NCBI GenBank assembly: GCA_030737835.1 | Contig: CM060850.1 | Location: forward strand, 26,385,385-26,449,384 | Direction: 5' to 3' | DNA length: 64,000 bases | Origin: Acorus gramineus | Taxonomy: Eukaryota; Streptophyta; Magnoliopsida; Acorales; Acoraceae | Shown here: positions 20,593 to 32,247 of the stretch, piece after piece | How the letters are laid out: each line of letters begins with the position of its first letter | How positions within the stretch are numbered: position 1 is the first letter of the stretch | Translations under genes and position numbers: made by a program | The notes under the pieces: generated by a model | What the model saw: the letters and a program-made list of their open reading frames with translations, nothing else | Told to the model about the DNA's origin: nothing | The model's database searches: none

Positions 20593-21455
20593 CCATAACA
20601 TTTAAAAGACCCATCAGAGCCACAAAAAATTTCAACTGAATAGACTTCACATACCATAGCAGTTAGCACACACGTGTATAATCTTATAAAATAAACATTT
20701 CTTTAAAAGGATGGCTATTTATCCCAAAATGAAGAACTAGAAGCCTAGAATGAGAAGCCCTTCAAATCCAGGCATATCTCCACCACATTAAAAAAAAAAG
20801 AAAAAAAAAGGTACTTGCTAAAACTTGGACCTGTAAATTTCTTCAACACAATATAACAAAGGCCTACATCTTGAATTACAAAGAATAAAAATAAAAAAAT
20901 GAACCACAAACATACACCCATAAAAAATTATGATCCCCAATAGTATACCAATCCAGACACCAAAACCCAATCTAAAATCGATTCATCCACATCCAATAGA
21001 AGAGACCCTTAATACAACTTAAACCGAACTAAGATTTCATAAGAAGAATCAAAAGACATCTAACAATTTCACATATAAAACCTACTGGGGGAGCGAATCA
21101 TGGCCCAGACAGAAGCGAGGAAGTAATCCGAACCAACAACCCACAAGAAAAGGCAACCTTAACGATCAATTAAAAATTTAGAGAAGCGACGGATTTTGGA
21201 ACCTTGATTACTCGAATTTGTTAGATTTTCTTTGATTCAGAGAGAGAGAGAAGGAGGAAGAGGAGTGAGACAGCACTTAACTACTGAATGGATATGATAG
21301 GCATCTCTAAATATGCGGACGTGCTTTATTTCGGTATACAATATGTGTGTTTTATGTTGCATACAGAATACGCAAGCCTAATTGAAGGTACACCGATCGA
21401 ACGGTAAAAAATTGGTGGATTCCACGCGGGACTGCTCTTTAATGCCCAGATTACA

Positions 21456-21666
21456 TTTGAGGGGTCTGAAATCATTGTGGAAGATGTTATAGGAGCATCT
21501 AATCCGAAAAAAAAGCAAAAATCAGATTAGATTTGAGGGGTCTGAAATCATTGTGGAAGATGTTATAGGAGCATCTAATCCGAAAAAAAAAAAAGCAAAA
21601 ATCAGATTAGATTTGAGGGGTCTGAAATCATTGTGGAAGATATTAGAGAAGCATCTAAACCGAAAA
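21456..21666 (+). repeat. Tandem repeat, 76-80 bp x 2.7
   Basis: Three successive units begin TTTGAGGGGTCTGAAATCAT at 21456, 21532 and 21612 and differ mainly in the length of an A run. The third is partial. It lies at the junction between the two SKIP30 duplication copies. Confidence 0.85.
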
Positions 21667-21930
21667 AAGAATCATCCCACGTAGGTTTTACCCAAAAAAA
21701 TATTAAAAAATCCCACGTAAGGGTAGGGCCGTAGAGGCCATCAAAGAGGATCAGCGAACATCAAGCTTACAGAAAACGAAGGGGTGAATGGGTTTTAAAG
21801 GGCAAAAAGAAAAATGTATGTTTTATGTTTCTTATGTTGTTTTAATTGAAAAAAATTTACTTTTTAATTATTTCATTCAAAATGATGGAAAACTGATACG
21901 CACAATCCTAATCATATTTATAGTTTTACC

Positions 21931-22080
21931 TACTGTTTGTGATTTTGTGTGGGTGGAATGGGAGGTTTGGTACATAAAGATGTTTGTTGGGGGTGTTAAT
22001 TGTTCTCAAGGCCGCGTTAGCATGATTGGGTTTCTCATAATTCTAGCATAGGCTGAGGAATGTGATATATTTTTTGTGAT
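21931..22080 (-). promoter_or_regulatory. Orphan ubiquitin-like gene promoter
   Basis: The stretch matches 16080-16200, the promoter of the class B gene at 15353: GTTTGTGAT, a TACATAAAGA TATA region, then TTGTTGGGGGTGTT(A)ATTGTT, CTCAAGGCCGCGTTAGCATG and ATTGGGTTTCTCATAA. No ubiquitin-like coding sequence lies to its left. The match breaks off close to where the start codon should be. Confidence 0.7.
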
Positions 22081-22502
22081 ATTCTTTTAACATAAGAGGG
22101 AATGAAACCTTTATCCTGTGACTCTGAACATCAAAAAAAATATCCAGATTCGCATGAAAATGAACATAGCATGTTCTAAAATGATAGTATATATAGATCA
22201 CCAGCTGCCCTAACAGCTGCTACAATGATTTACAAATTATAGAACAGGATTGCCATTTATCATAGTTCTCGGTCCCAAATATATATTTAGAAAAGACATT
22301 ATCCATGTTGACATATATACCATCCTATCTTTCATCGTTTCAGAACAACAATCCAGAGGCCACTCAAATGATAAAGGCATTGTCAACTTCCACAACAACA
22401 ACAACAAAAAAGGGGGAATTTCCAATGTACAAAGACCCTTATTCATTTCTACACCGGGCCAACTCCACTGCCGAAAAAGATAGTTCCAGAATGTTAGTCA
22501 TT

Positions 22503-23549
22503 CTAAATTGTCAGCACCGCGCACCCAAAAACGCTGCCTCGACACCGAGACATGGGCTTCACCTTCCTCCAAGTTGGCATCGCCCTTTGAACATTCAAAA
22601 CATCAACGTCAGATGACAGCTTGAGGAGCAGATTAATGCGTGCTGGTCCGATCACCCCGCCGACCACATAGATGACATCCCCCAAACCGATCATCCCAAA
22701 CCCTATCCGGCTTCCCCAGTCCTCGGGCAATGGGAACTCCCTCCTCACACCCTGCTCCCCTGTGTCCTGCTTAAACACAACTCCATTGCTCAACACATAG
22801 AGCTCTCCCCGGACCACTGCCATCAGACCCTGGGGCCAACCGTAGTCCTTGACGGTCCACCGATCCTTTTCATCGTCTAAAATCTGGACAGTTGACAGCT
22901 TCTTGTGGAATACGTGCATCTTACCACCAATCACCACCCCGGAACAGGGAGAATTGTCTGTGTAATTGAGGTCTGGAAGGGGCTCCCACACATCCCTCTC
23001 GGGATCATATATCTCCGACTTCAGTATTGAATCCCAAGGTCTTGTGAAGCCACCTGTGACAACTATCTTCCCATCCAAAGCACAGCACGCGAATGTGGAT
23101 CGCGGAAAAAGCATTGGGGCCCCCCGTGCCCACAACCGGAGAAGTGGGTCATAAGCCCACACCTCATTCGTCGCAAAAGTCCCATCACGCTCTCCAGTTA
23201 ACGGGTGAACATTATCACTGCCACCACCAAGCACAAAGAGTTTTCCATGGAGAGTGACAACGCCAAAGCGAACCAGATGTCTCACCTGAGTTGGTAAGGC
23301 TGGGAGGGTAATCCAGTCATCCATCAATGGGTCGTAGAGCTGCCACACATTGTCAGGCTCAAAGGCTAAGACACAAAGAAGGTCCTGTGAAGCATTGGTC
23401 TCTTGACGAGCCTTGAGGAAATTTGGACTGCGGAGAGCATCCCGCCACGAGTGGCAGACAAGCTGGAGTTCAAAGTGGCGGAAAAATGGCACGCGTGCGA
23501 GGCATAGGAGGGCAATTGCATCAGGGATTCCATCGATCAGGCCAGACAT
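22503..23549 (-). CDS. SKIP30: F-box/kelch-repeat protein, SKIP30-like, copy 2 (348 aa)
   Basis: Single-exon coding region of 348 codons, closely similar over its whole length to the protein of 17050-18090. The F-box (MSGLIDGIPDAIALLCLARV, LVCHSWRDALRSPNF) and kelch repeats (KLFVLGGGSDNVHPLTGERD, KIVVTGGFTRPWDSILKSEI, DVIYVVGGVIGPARINLLLK) are intact, and it ends RGSVFGCAVLTI. It keeps the GVIGP residues of SKIP30-type proteins that copy 1 has changed to GVIVRP, so copy 2 may be nearer the ancestral form. It probably acts as an SCF substrate receptor; the substrate is unknown. Its 5' UTR intron is inferred at 23624-26088. Confidence 0.9.
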   Translation of the reverse strand: MSGLIDGIPDAIALLCLARVPFFRHFELQLVCHSWRDALRSPNFLKARQETNASQDLLCVLAFEPDNVWQLYDPLMDDWITLPALPTQVRHLVRFGVVTLHGKLFVLGGGSDNVHPLTGERDGTFATNEVWAYDPLLRLWARGAPMLFPRSTFACCALDGKIVVTGGFTRPWDSILKSEIYDPERDVWEPLPDLNYTDNSPCSGVVIGGKMHVFHKKLSTVQILDDEKDRWTVKDYGWPQGLMAVVRGELYVLSNGVVFKQDTGEQGVRREFPLPEDWGSRIGFGMIGLGDVIYVVGGVIGPARINLLLKLSSDVDVLNVQRAMPTWRKVKPMSRCRGSVFGCAVLTI

Positions 23550-23623
23550 GATGCCTGTCTTACATCACACTTGCGTCGTGCTTGGTATGATGCGTTGAAT
23601 TAGTACAATAAGGAATTATTAAC

Positions 23624-26088
23624 CTGCCAGATGGGAAAAGATTGCATTATCAGTGGCTAATTGATGTATTTCATCACCCACAAGAAATCATTCCATTTAT
23701 TAGACATCTTTAATATGAAGACTTGATGAGTAAAGAAGTCAAGGGAATTAGGACTGAAATCGAACAAATATTAACAATCTGGATTCCAATTGGAGAACCA
23801 ATAAAACTTATTCTTTTGTACAACAATAGGCGTGCTCAGAACTGCATTCACTTTCTAGTTGCTCGAGAATATGTTTTTAACACAATAATAGCAAATGAAT
23901 GTCAAACTGCAACTACAAAATAAAACTAAAATTGGAGCAATGAATGATAACAACAAATAAGTTTGTTTTGTGGAGTAACTGGAAGTTCAACAGCAATAAA
24001 GACTTTAAACAACCAAGCTGACTGAAAAAATGATAAAGGCAGCATTAAAAAAAAAAGATGGGATCTAAAAGGTCATTTTCCAAGTTGCAACAGCTGTGAG
24101 ATCTCCCAGACATCGACAGTGGACTATAGAGAAAGTCCAATTTTAAAATCAAATTGAGAGTCCGGAAACGGTTTGGAAAATTTTGCCGAATTAGTATTGG
24201 GGTTCACAAATGTTTTTTGTTGTATATGGATATATGTGTGATAAAAATATAGGCACCAAATCCAACCAGTTCACAGAGGGGCTTTCATCCACCATTCAGT
24301 CGCTTCGGTTCACATGGTATAACCAATGTTAGTGCCATTGCATATTGGGAAAAACAACCATACATGTAGACTTGACTAGGTAGTGCAGATACATGGCATG
24401 GTATGGAATAGTGCAATAGGATCCACCATGTGTGGCACTTGTGATGAAAAGAGATGCATCAAAGCTACTTTGTTTGATAAATTCATGATCCTCCAACAGA
24501 TACATGGTTCTCTTCATTAATGTTAGAGCTTACAAAGTGATACATCATTTGCAGCTAATGGCACATAATTTTCGATCGTACGGTCCAATTTGAATCGATA
24601 TTCATCCCATAATTAAATGCATCCTCTCATTAACTAACCTTTCCTTGTGAGTCACAAAAAGTGTTTACTAGTAAACATTCAAAGGATTTAGGCATTTAGC
24701 AGTTAGGATCCTTACAATGCAATACTCCCATTGTGAAATACACTCAACAAGTCACATCATAGATGTTTTTTAACAGTGAACCTTACCCAAAATAAATAGT
24801 AATTCAAGTTCACAATGACAAACATTCACAGCAGTCCCAAGATGCCCAACTCAAATGTGTCATGAAACATATCTATCACGTAAGTGATGAATTTAATACC
24901 TGAAGAGATTCTTATTAAAGCTTTTGAGGATTGAGGAGACTTCATAATTATTATCAACAGATCAGTTTACTTTTACTGTTATTCTTCATAGATTACATCT
25001 TACACAAGAGACTAAATAAAATAATGAAATTTTGGCATAATTACATTTAAAAATCACATTAAAACATTATGATGTTAAGTTTTATATATTCTATCAATGA
25101 AATCATCAGATAACCAGAGGTCTTGTAGCAAAATTTCCAAATTTAGAACAGGTGAAGTGTGTGATAACATGCAAATCTGATAAGGAAATGGAGTATGGGT
25201 TTAGCACTTGTTTTCAGATTAATGTATCATGACAAATATTAATCAATAACAAAGTTAACATCACCAGACTACAATAGCAAGATAACTAAATTGCAATCAC
25301 CATAGCAGCGCGACATAATATGCATTTTCAAGACCCTAACTAAAAGTTTTATCTAAAAAAAGTGACATGAAACAAATGAAATACTAAACTGCAGTCTACA
25401 GTGCAACATGCTAATCAAATAATAAAATTTGACATGATAAGGTATTCTGTTTCATAGCTAAAGTGGGGGAGTAATTATGCAGATCTACATAACATCCAAT
25501 ACAAATTCAATTGATTATAAGCATCCACTTCATTAAGACAACATAGCATTTAAGAGATCCATCAGACCCACAAAAAAATTGTGTATAATCTGATAAAATA
25601 AACATTTCTTTAAAGGATGTCAATTTATCCCAAAATGAAAAGATGTAAAGAATGAGAAGCCCTTCAAATCCAGGCCATTTTTAAAAAAAACGACAAAAAC
25701 TTGGACCTTTAAATTTCTTGAACACAATATAACAAAGGCCTACATCTTGAATTACAGAGAATAAAAATAAAAAAATGAACCACAAAAATACACCCATAAA
25801 AAATTATGATCCCCAATAGTATACCAATCCAGTCACCAAAGCCCAATTTAAAATCGATTCATCCACATCCAATAGAAGAGACCCTTAATACAACTTAACC
25901 CAACCAAGATTTCATTAGAAAAATCAAAAGGCATCTAACAATTTCATATATAAAACCTACTGGAGGAGTGAATCATAGCCCAGACATAAACAAAGAAGTA
26001 ACCCGAACCAACAACCCACAAGAAAAGGCAACCTCAACATTTCATGAGACGATCAATTAAATTTGAGAGAAGCGACAGATTTTGGTAC
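23624..26088 (-). other. SKIP30: 5' UTR intron of SKIP30-like copy 2 (inferred)
   Basis: The donor ATCGAG|GTACCA at 26088 and acceptor CATCTGGCAG|GTTAATA at 23624 are collinear with those of copy 1. Length about 2.5 kb. No coding frame is seen inside. Confidence 0.55.
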
Positions 26089-26329
26089 CTCGATTGCTCG
26101 AATTTCATAGATTTTAATTGAGAGAGAGTACTTGTGGATATGATAGGCGGCTCTAAATATGCGGACGTGCGTTTCTTCGGTATACAATGTGTATATATGT
26201 ATTTTAAGTTTCATACAGCATACGCAAGACCAATTAGCGCCAAAAAGGTACACCGATCGAACTGTAAAAAATTTGGTGGACTCAATGCGGTGTTCCCATT
26301 AAAGGTCCAGATTTGAGGTGCAGATGAAG

Positions 26330-26930
26330 ATGTTACTTTACACATAATCCATCCTAACCGTCTAAAATCCAGAGAGTAGATTTTTATTTTTTTAAAATTA
26401 TATATCTTATTTAATATGTGTATTTTTATAAAAAATAAAATATATATTTTAATGATATTAAAATATATAAAATTGTTTTTGTAATTAGAAAAAAAAAAAA
26501 AAATGATTGGGGGAGGTTTGAAACTTGGAAGGGAACACAAGAGAGAGAGAGAGAGAGAGAAGAGGATGGCGGTGGCACAGGTGCTGTAGCGGAGAAAGGG
26601 AGAGAAAGTGGGAGAGAGAGAGTCGGGGAAGGGGCAAAGACTAAAGAGTGCAAGAGAGTGGAGGTGGGTGGCGAGTGGAGGGGAGAGAGAAAGAGAAGGA
26701 AAGAATTGTGACCCGCTGACCTTTCTGCTCTATCCCCCCCCCCCCTGGTGTATCCTCCGATTATCGCCTCCTTCTGTCCTACCGCCCGTCACCCTCCAAA
26801 AATGTGTTTTGAAGTAGAAATATGTCACTCTCATGACAACATATACAACCAATCGATCAAAATTTTCACTTGCTTTTCTATTGAAGAGCAGCTCACGCAT
26901 TTCATCTAAAAATGTAGTTAGAAATATCAC
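26330..26930. other. Gene-free interval with GA-rich simple repeats
   Basis: AT-rich then GA-rich sequence with (GA)n near 26542-26560, GAGAGAGA runs to 26700 and a C run near 26738. Short frames here are built on these repeats and I do not call them genes. Confidence 0.45.
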
Positions 26931-26934
26931 ATTC

Positions 26935-26990
26935 TTGCTGATCCCATACAAAAACAATGAGAAAACCCAATCACACCGAACAATTAACAC
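26935..26990 (+). promoter_or_regulatory. CCAAT module, broken gene at 27058
   Basis: AATGAGAAAACCCAATCACAC (26956-26976) matches the shared class B module; a TATA-like TATATAG is near 26998. It is still recognisable although the gene is broken. Confidence 0.5.
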
Positions 26991-27057
26991 CCCAATTATA
27001 TAGCCCAATCACATCCCATTCCAACAATTCCAAAACATAACTCTTAGCTAACCCAAT

Positions 27058-27345
27058 ATGATCTCCGTGACCGTGACGAACAGGACATCGACCAACCCCA
27101 CGGTGGTTGAACTCAAGCAAGAGTTCCACCGCGTCAGTGGCATCTTATACGGCCAACAGCTCCTCGTCCATCATGGCAAACTGATGCACGATGATTCGGT
27201 GCACCCTTTTCACTACAGTATCGGACCTCTATGTGAAGCTGTCGAGGCAATTGAAACGAGCTGAGAACGTTCAACATCATGGAGATGCGTCTATTTTCAT
27301 TGAAGGACAAAGGAATCCCCAGGGAATAATCTTCATTTATCTTAA
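27058..27345 (+). pseudogene. Internally deleted class B ubiquitin-like gene
   Basis: From MISVTVTNRTSTN the plus strand encodes most of domain one (QQLLVHHGKLMHDDSVHPFH). Only scraps of later parts follow, joined directly: DLYVKL, then bases equal to DELRTFNI of domain three, then EMR, then a segment like GIRETGIILQ near 27313-27333. The 68-codon frame ends at 27264. Domain two and most of domain three are deleted. A Mutator-like element begins at its 3' end. The promoter module upstream survives. Confidence 0.75.
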
Positions 27346-28429
27346 GGCACGTCTATTTTCACCCACCAATTGATTAATATCACCAATGAAAAAATAAAAA
27401 AATCATAATTCAAACAACACTAATCTCACCAATCCTTCGAGAGTCTCCCTGTCAATTACTGTTTAACCCATTCGACAGATTCCCTGTTGATCACTGTTTA
27501 AACCATTCGATAAACTATTTGTCAACCTTCTTTTAAAACTTTCGACGGTTGGTTTTATCGACCTGAGAAGACCATTTAAATTTGTTTAGCTTTATTGTTG
27601 TTTGCATTTGATGTTGATTAATTGGTTGGGCTTTGTATAGAGAACTTTTGGGTTGAACAAATCCACATGTGTATTGTTTGGATTTGGAGTTAAAGATGAA
27701 TTTTGGGTGCAATTCTGTGTATGGTATGAGGAATTGATTGTTGCATTGAGTATTTCAATTTTCTTTGTTGTTTGCATAATGCGTGTAGTTAGATTTAGGG
27801 TTATTAGTGTTTAAGAATACCAAATTTAGATAGATTCATATGATGATATAATGATTGGCTATCAATTGAATATGATTTTGTTAGATTTTTTAAGGTGCAT
27901 AACTAACCTCTTGATCTTAAATCGAATATGATTTTGTTAGATTTTTGAGGTGCATGACTAACTTCATTATTTTTTTCTCTAGTAATGGTAGTTTTGATTT
28001 GTCTAATATTTAATTTAATTGAATTGCCTGGTTGTAATACTTTTAAAGTTCACATTGTTACAATTATGTTTATGTTTTTTTTTAATGTGTCAAAAGTTGA
28101 GTGAATATATTGTAAATGTTGAATGAAATGTGAATATGATTGAGAATGCGTTTATATTTTAATGTACATGGAATGTTGAATGTGATCGAATGTGTCTCAA
28201 GTCGATAGGCCAATTATCAAAAATTTTAAAGAAAGATTGATAAAAACGTATGTCAAATATTTTAAATGGTGATTGAGAGACCTCCTGTCGATTATTTTAA
28301 ATAAATGTTGACAAAAAATCTGTCAAATGGTTAATAGATTTGGTTAATAGAATTAGTGCTGTTCAAATTATGATTTTTTTTTTTTTTTGATGAGATTAGT
28401 TAATTGGTCAGTGAAAATAGACTTCCCTT
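27342..28429. mobile_element. Mutator-like element with long inverted repeats
   Basis: Inverted repeats of about 230 bp form the ends. The left one begins AAGGCACGTCTATTTTCACC; the right one, read on the other strand, begins AAGGGAAGTCTATTTTCACT. Both continue with ACCAATT..TAAT and later GACAGATT and TATCGAC(C/T)TGAGA. The interior is AT-rich with a short internal duplication (27869-27965) and no transposase. Long inverted ends suggest the Mutator group. Flanks TTCATTTATCT and TTCATCATATCT are similar but not a clean target duplication. Confidence 0.6.
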
Positions 28430-29124
28430 CATCATATCTAACATAATGAAATGCATTTAAAGTTGACATTTTACAGAGACGATAGTATCTTATGCATATA
28501 ATTGTAATAATTTCTTAAATTGGACATGGCTTAATGCATCTGAAGTAGATATAGCTTAATGCACATGATAAAAAAATTTATATATAATTTTTGGTTTGTA
28601 AAAACAAATTGTATTCCAGTATAGTGCTCACAAAAAAATACAAAAATTCAAGAGATCATGAGCCTAAGCTGGATAGGTGATCTGGAAAGGAGAAAAGGGT
28701 AGAAGAAAAACAAATATTGAGCCCTTGCATCCTAACAGCCCTACCAGCTTAATATGAAAGTCTTCCTGGGAATGCACATGGAGGAAAAAAACAAGAAAAA
28801 AAGGGATTTATCATGACTCAAAATCCTTAAGATTGTTCGCAAAAGTACGAGGCAATGATGAACCGAATGATCTATTTAAAATTTTCTCACTGGTACGAGA
28901 TTCCCGCTTTGATGGTGCGGAAAAATGGTCGAGGAACCAAGCAGCAAACGGTGGCCCGCTAGATGATCCGCTAGCATGTTGGCTTTGGATGTTGAGAACC
29001 AAAATCTACAAGTCCAGAAAAAGCTAAAAATGTACAAATTCCATCTTCGCACCATAACCTCTCCATCATCTACATCATTGATGGAGAAAAACATTTAGAA
29101 GCAGCACCATATCAACTTGTGGAA
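28430..29124. other. Gene-free interval
   Basis: Downstream of the bL32m gene. A minus-strand frame near 28811-29094 has phrases such as NMLADHLAGHRLL but I do not recognise it; it may be a transposon scrap. Confidence 0.35.
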
Positions 29125-32122
29125 TCATTCTTCCCACTGCTGCTGCTCCCTCTCCCCACTGCAGCAGTAGAAGTGTGGCAGCTTCACTGCTTTGCAACTC
29201 CTGCAAATGTCAAGCAAAACCCATTTATTCATAAGCCAAGGACCCAATTAAAAAAAAAAAACTATAATTGAGATGAGGAAATTGGTCTCTTTACATCCCA
29301 GTTCTAAATGTTCATGTTTGCTTTCCCAAGGTGGATAAGGGAGAAATAAACTTAATTCTGAACAAACATGTTTGTTTAGCATAATAAGCCGTAATAGTTA
29401 ATTTTGACTGAGTTAGGAAAACCTTGTTAGCCATACCAAGGAGGCTTGTATAGTTTATTCCTGCTTGTCCATCGAACTATAACTATATTAATAACTACGA
29501 AACAAAAAATCATATAATTCTCCTCCATTCCCTTATAACTATTTTATGTTTGGATAAACAATCCTCAATGCGGGAGGAGGGAAAGAATCATAACTTGAAT
29601 AGGAATTTGGAATTCGATTATTCATATTAAATATATATAATGTCCAGGTTGACAGGTTCATGATTCAACATATCTCATGGTAAGTACCATAACTGAGATA
29701 TTTTATTGTTTGTAGGTGGTGTCACCCCATATGTCTGAAATATTGAACTCAGTTCCTTGAATTCCTCTCTAAAACTTATAGTGAGGGTGAGTTCATCATC
29801 TCAGTGGATAGAACTACAGAAGATTTGAATTTCCCGTGCATACCTCTCAAAATGGAAGATTTTATTATATGGACAAAAGGAATGGAAGCAGTTTGTGGAA
29901 TGAAAATTGGAGATAAGGTGGAAATGGAAGACATCAATCCATAAAAGTATCTGCATGTATGGAGAATGGGGTTGAAATCAAATGAGAGAACTAGTATAAA
30001 CTGATAATAATGATCAGATAGAGGGCACAAAAAAGACATATAAAATGCAATATTATAACATATGTTGTCTTCAGAAGTTGGTCATGTGCTCATTCTCTAA
30101 GTTTAATCATTCAACAGAACTGAAATTTTCAAGTGATCAGGTGCTTGCAATACATGCATTGGAGAGTTTATTCATTGGATCATTGGAAAATTTCCAAGGT
30201 GTCGCTCCTTAAGTCTTTCTCCCCCTAACCACTGTTCTGATCCCCAAAACAAGCTTCCTCATGGAATGGCTCTTCTGAGGAAGCTCTCCAATAATCAATA
30301 CAACGTCTAGGCTGTGATTAGCAATACATGGGCAGGTGGGAATTTTTTTAGAATGCTCGTTACAATTTCTAAGCTGTGGTGCTGCACATAATCAAAGAAA
30401 AGGACATTACAATGTCTGGCACCCCCAAGCACATAAAACTAATGGAATAATACCCCCAACATTTTTTTGGCAAAAAAAAAAAAAACCATGCAAAAGTAAC
30501 CAACATGTGGAGAATCTAGAATCCAATATCGTACAACAGCATGTGGGTGATCGCGCACAGAAAAGCTCACATCACTGTCCATCCCAGAAGAAATATACAT
30601 AAGCTTAGATCTTGGAAATCGGTGTGGATAATCGCGGGAGTTATAATGGAACAAAAGGAGGGCAACTGGGCAAGGGCCCAACTAGTGGATAGTTGGAGTT
30701 CAGCAATAAAGAAAGGAAGATTTTCTATATAAAGACCTTGAAATTCTAGAGGCAGTGCAAGGCATGGCCAACGAACATGGAATTATAAGAAAGAAGAGAC
30801 AGAGCCAAGGGTGGAATCATTTAGGGGTCCTGGAAGAACATTCATGATAAAGACTTGGGGAAGGATTTACAGATCTAGAATTGTGAGAGAAAAAAAGTAG
30901 TAAAATAATCAATGGGGTATTCATACATTTGCTTATATGGGAAAACTAGCAAACAGGAGAAGAAGATACAAAGAACACCATTCAAATTCCAATGCATTCT
31001 GAATAAACGAACCAGGTCAGAGATGCTAATTAGAGAGATTGGCCAAAAACCACTGTGATGCCAGTATGCTAGGAGAGGACACTAATTCATGCATTAGATG
31101 AATATCCATGCATTAGATGAATATAAATTAAATTCTCTAAAAAAAGGACGATTGATAACACGTTTAAGAAATCCATGATGCAGTTAGTAGTGACATTTAA
31201 AATTTTAATAGATGATAAGTAAACACGCACTGCATACCTAGGTTTCAAGAGGAACCAAAGATGGAAAGAGGAACCAAAGATGGATTATCAAAACTCTTAC
31301 TTGCATCTTATGATCACTGGAACAGGCTTCAGAGCCTTGGGACCGTTTCTCAGGCGCCTTTTATGGGGTGAAATCTGCAGCACATCATACCCTTTATCAA
31401 AAAAAATAAAACTTCCACAATGAGAACAGCATTGAACCGCTTAAGATTATTCTAAGTATTTGAGACAAAGTTTCTCTTCAAACACTCGCATTACATCTTG
31501 AAAAAAACCTTCATGAACTGAACTTTGAGAAGCAAGAGCAACAAAAGGCCCAACTTTTCCAACCCCTGAAAGAATTCAAATTCTATAAGAGAATCTAAAA
31601 TAAAAGCAAAAACGGCATACGCTTCTTACACGCCCCCCCCCAAAAAAAAAAAAAAAAAAAATTCCACACCAATCTATTAAAACATTCTGTACCCTATGAA
31701 AACAACAATACCCAGATGAACACACTAAGACCCTAACTTCTGAAACGATAACGATCCATATTAAACCAAACCCAGATAACTAAAACTTTTCAATAAGCCA
31801 GAACAACGCCCCCCCCCCCCCCCCAAAAGATCTAACTTTGCCTGGCCCAAATGAGTGTGTGTGTGAGGGAGAGAGATTCTCAAGGAACCTTCGTTTTAGG
31901 GACTGCCATCAATTCCATGAAACCATCGAAGGTCAACCCCTGATCGGACTCCGGAATGACAGGCCGAGGAGCACCCGGAGAGGGAGGAGAGACGATCGCA
32001 GAAGACCCCTCCAACGAAGACGGAAGGGCAAAAGAGAGAGAAGGAAAGGCCGAAGAGGAGTACCACATCGACCCGACTCGGCGAATCGATACGACGCTCC
32101 GCATCGCCATCGCCATCGCCAT
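29125..32122 (-). CDS. Mitochondrial large-subunit ribosomal protein bL32m (127 aa, 3 exons)
   Basis: Coding exons on the minus strand are 32122-31889, 31374-31301 and 29200-29125; both introns are GT-AG, and the total is 384 nt (127 codons plus stop). Exon one starts MAMAMAMRSVVSIRRVGSMW, an Arg-rich, acid-free stretch fit for a mitochondrial targeting peptide, and ends FMELMAVPKTK. Exon two gives SPHKRRLRNGPKALKPVPVI and IRCK. Exon three gives SCKAVKLPHFYCCSGE, completing a CxxC...CC zinc-ribbon-like motif. SPHKRxxRNGPKALKPVPVI and KLPHFYCC are hallmarks of plant mitochondrial bL32, recalled from memory of the family. The protein is a structural part of the mitoribosome. The start lies about 125 bp from the divergent U6 gene. 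The second intron is 2.1 kb with no gene inside. Exon structure is inferred from frame and splice sites. Confidence 0.85.
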
Positions 32123-32183
32123 CTTTAGTTCCTCGTCATGGTTTGGGGAAGTTTATCTGTTTATGTGGGTTTTTTCAAAGATA

Positions 32184-32227
32184 GTCCCACATCGCTTAAA
32201 TTTAAAGGTATTTGTTTCTTTATTAAA
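32184..32227 (+). promoter_or_regulatory. U6 promoter: USE and TATA box
   Basis: GTCCCACATCG (32184-32194) is the plant snRNA upstream sequence element. TATTAAA at 32221-32227 is the TATA box. The gap of about 26 bp between them and about 20 bp to the transcript start fit the RNA polymerase III spacing of plant U6 genes. Confidence 0.8.
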
Positions 32228-32247
32228 CGTTAAAGAACAGACCAGTT

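Larger units (their letters stand above)
18165..21202 (-). other. SKIP30: 5' UTR intron of SKIP30-like copy 1 (inferred)
   Basis: On the minus strand an acceptor CATCTTGCAG|GTTAATG lies 75 bp upstream of the ATG, and a donor ATCAAG|GTTCCA lies at 21202. The corresponding sites in copy 2 (GAG|GTACCA at 26088 and CTGGCAG|GTTAATA at 23624) are conserved, which supports a real intron of about 3.0 kb. It contains two transposon insertions and no coding frame. Confidence 0.55.
16480..21460. repeat. Segmental duplication, copy 1 (SKIP30 unit)
   Basis: From about 16480 to 21460 the sequence matches 22085-26320 in the same direction: 3' flank, F-box/kelch gene, long 5' UTR intron and promoter. Similarity also extends left into the ubiquitin-like gene promoter (16080-16200 against 21931-22080). 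Copy 1 carries insertions absent from copy 2 (18574-18647 and 19892-20592). Copy 2 has about 300 bp (near 24750-25050) not found in copy 1. Confidence 0.85.
22085..26320. repeat. Segmental duplication, copy 2 (SKIP30 unit)
   Basis: This is the direct-repeat partner of 16480-21460. Both end with the promoter phrase CTCTAAATATGCGGACGTGC near 21305 and 26152. Confidence 0.85.

Noticed and set aside
26426-26817. Short frames in GA/CT-rich sequence
   Set aside because: The peptides are Ser/Leu/Pro or Glu/Arg runs from simple repeats.
28811-29094. Possible gene on the minus strand downstream of bL32m
   Set aside because: The frames overlap and conflict, no start or splice pattern is convincing, and phrases like LADHLAG hint at a transposon scrap but not firmly.
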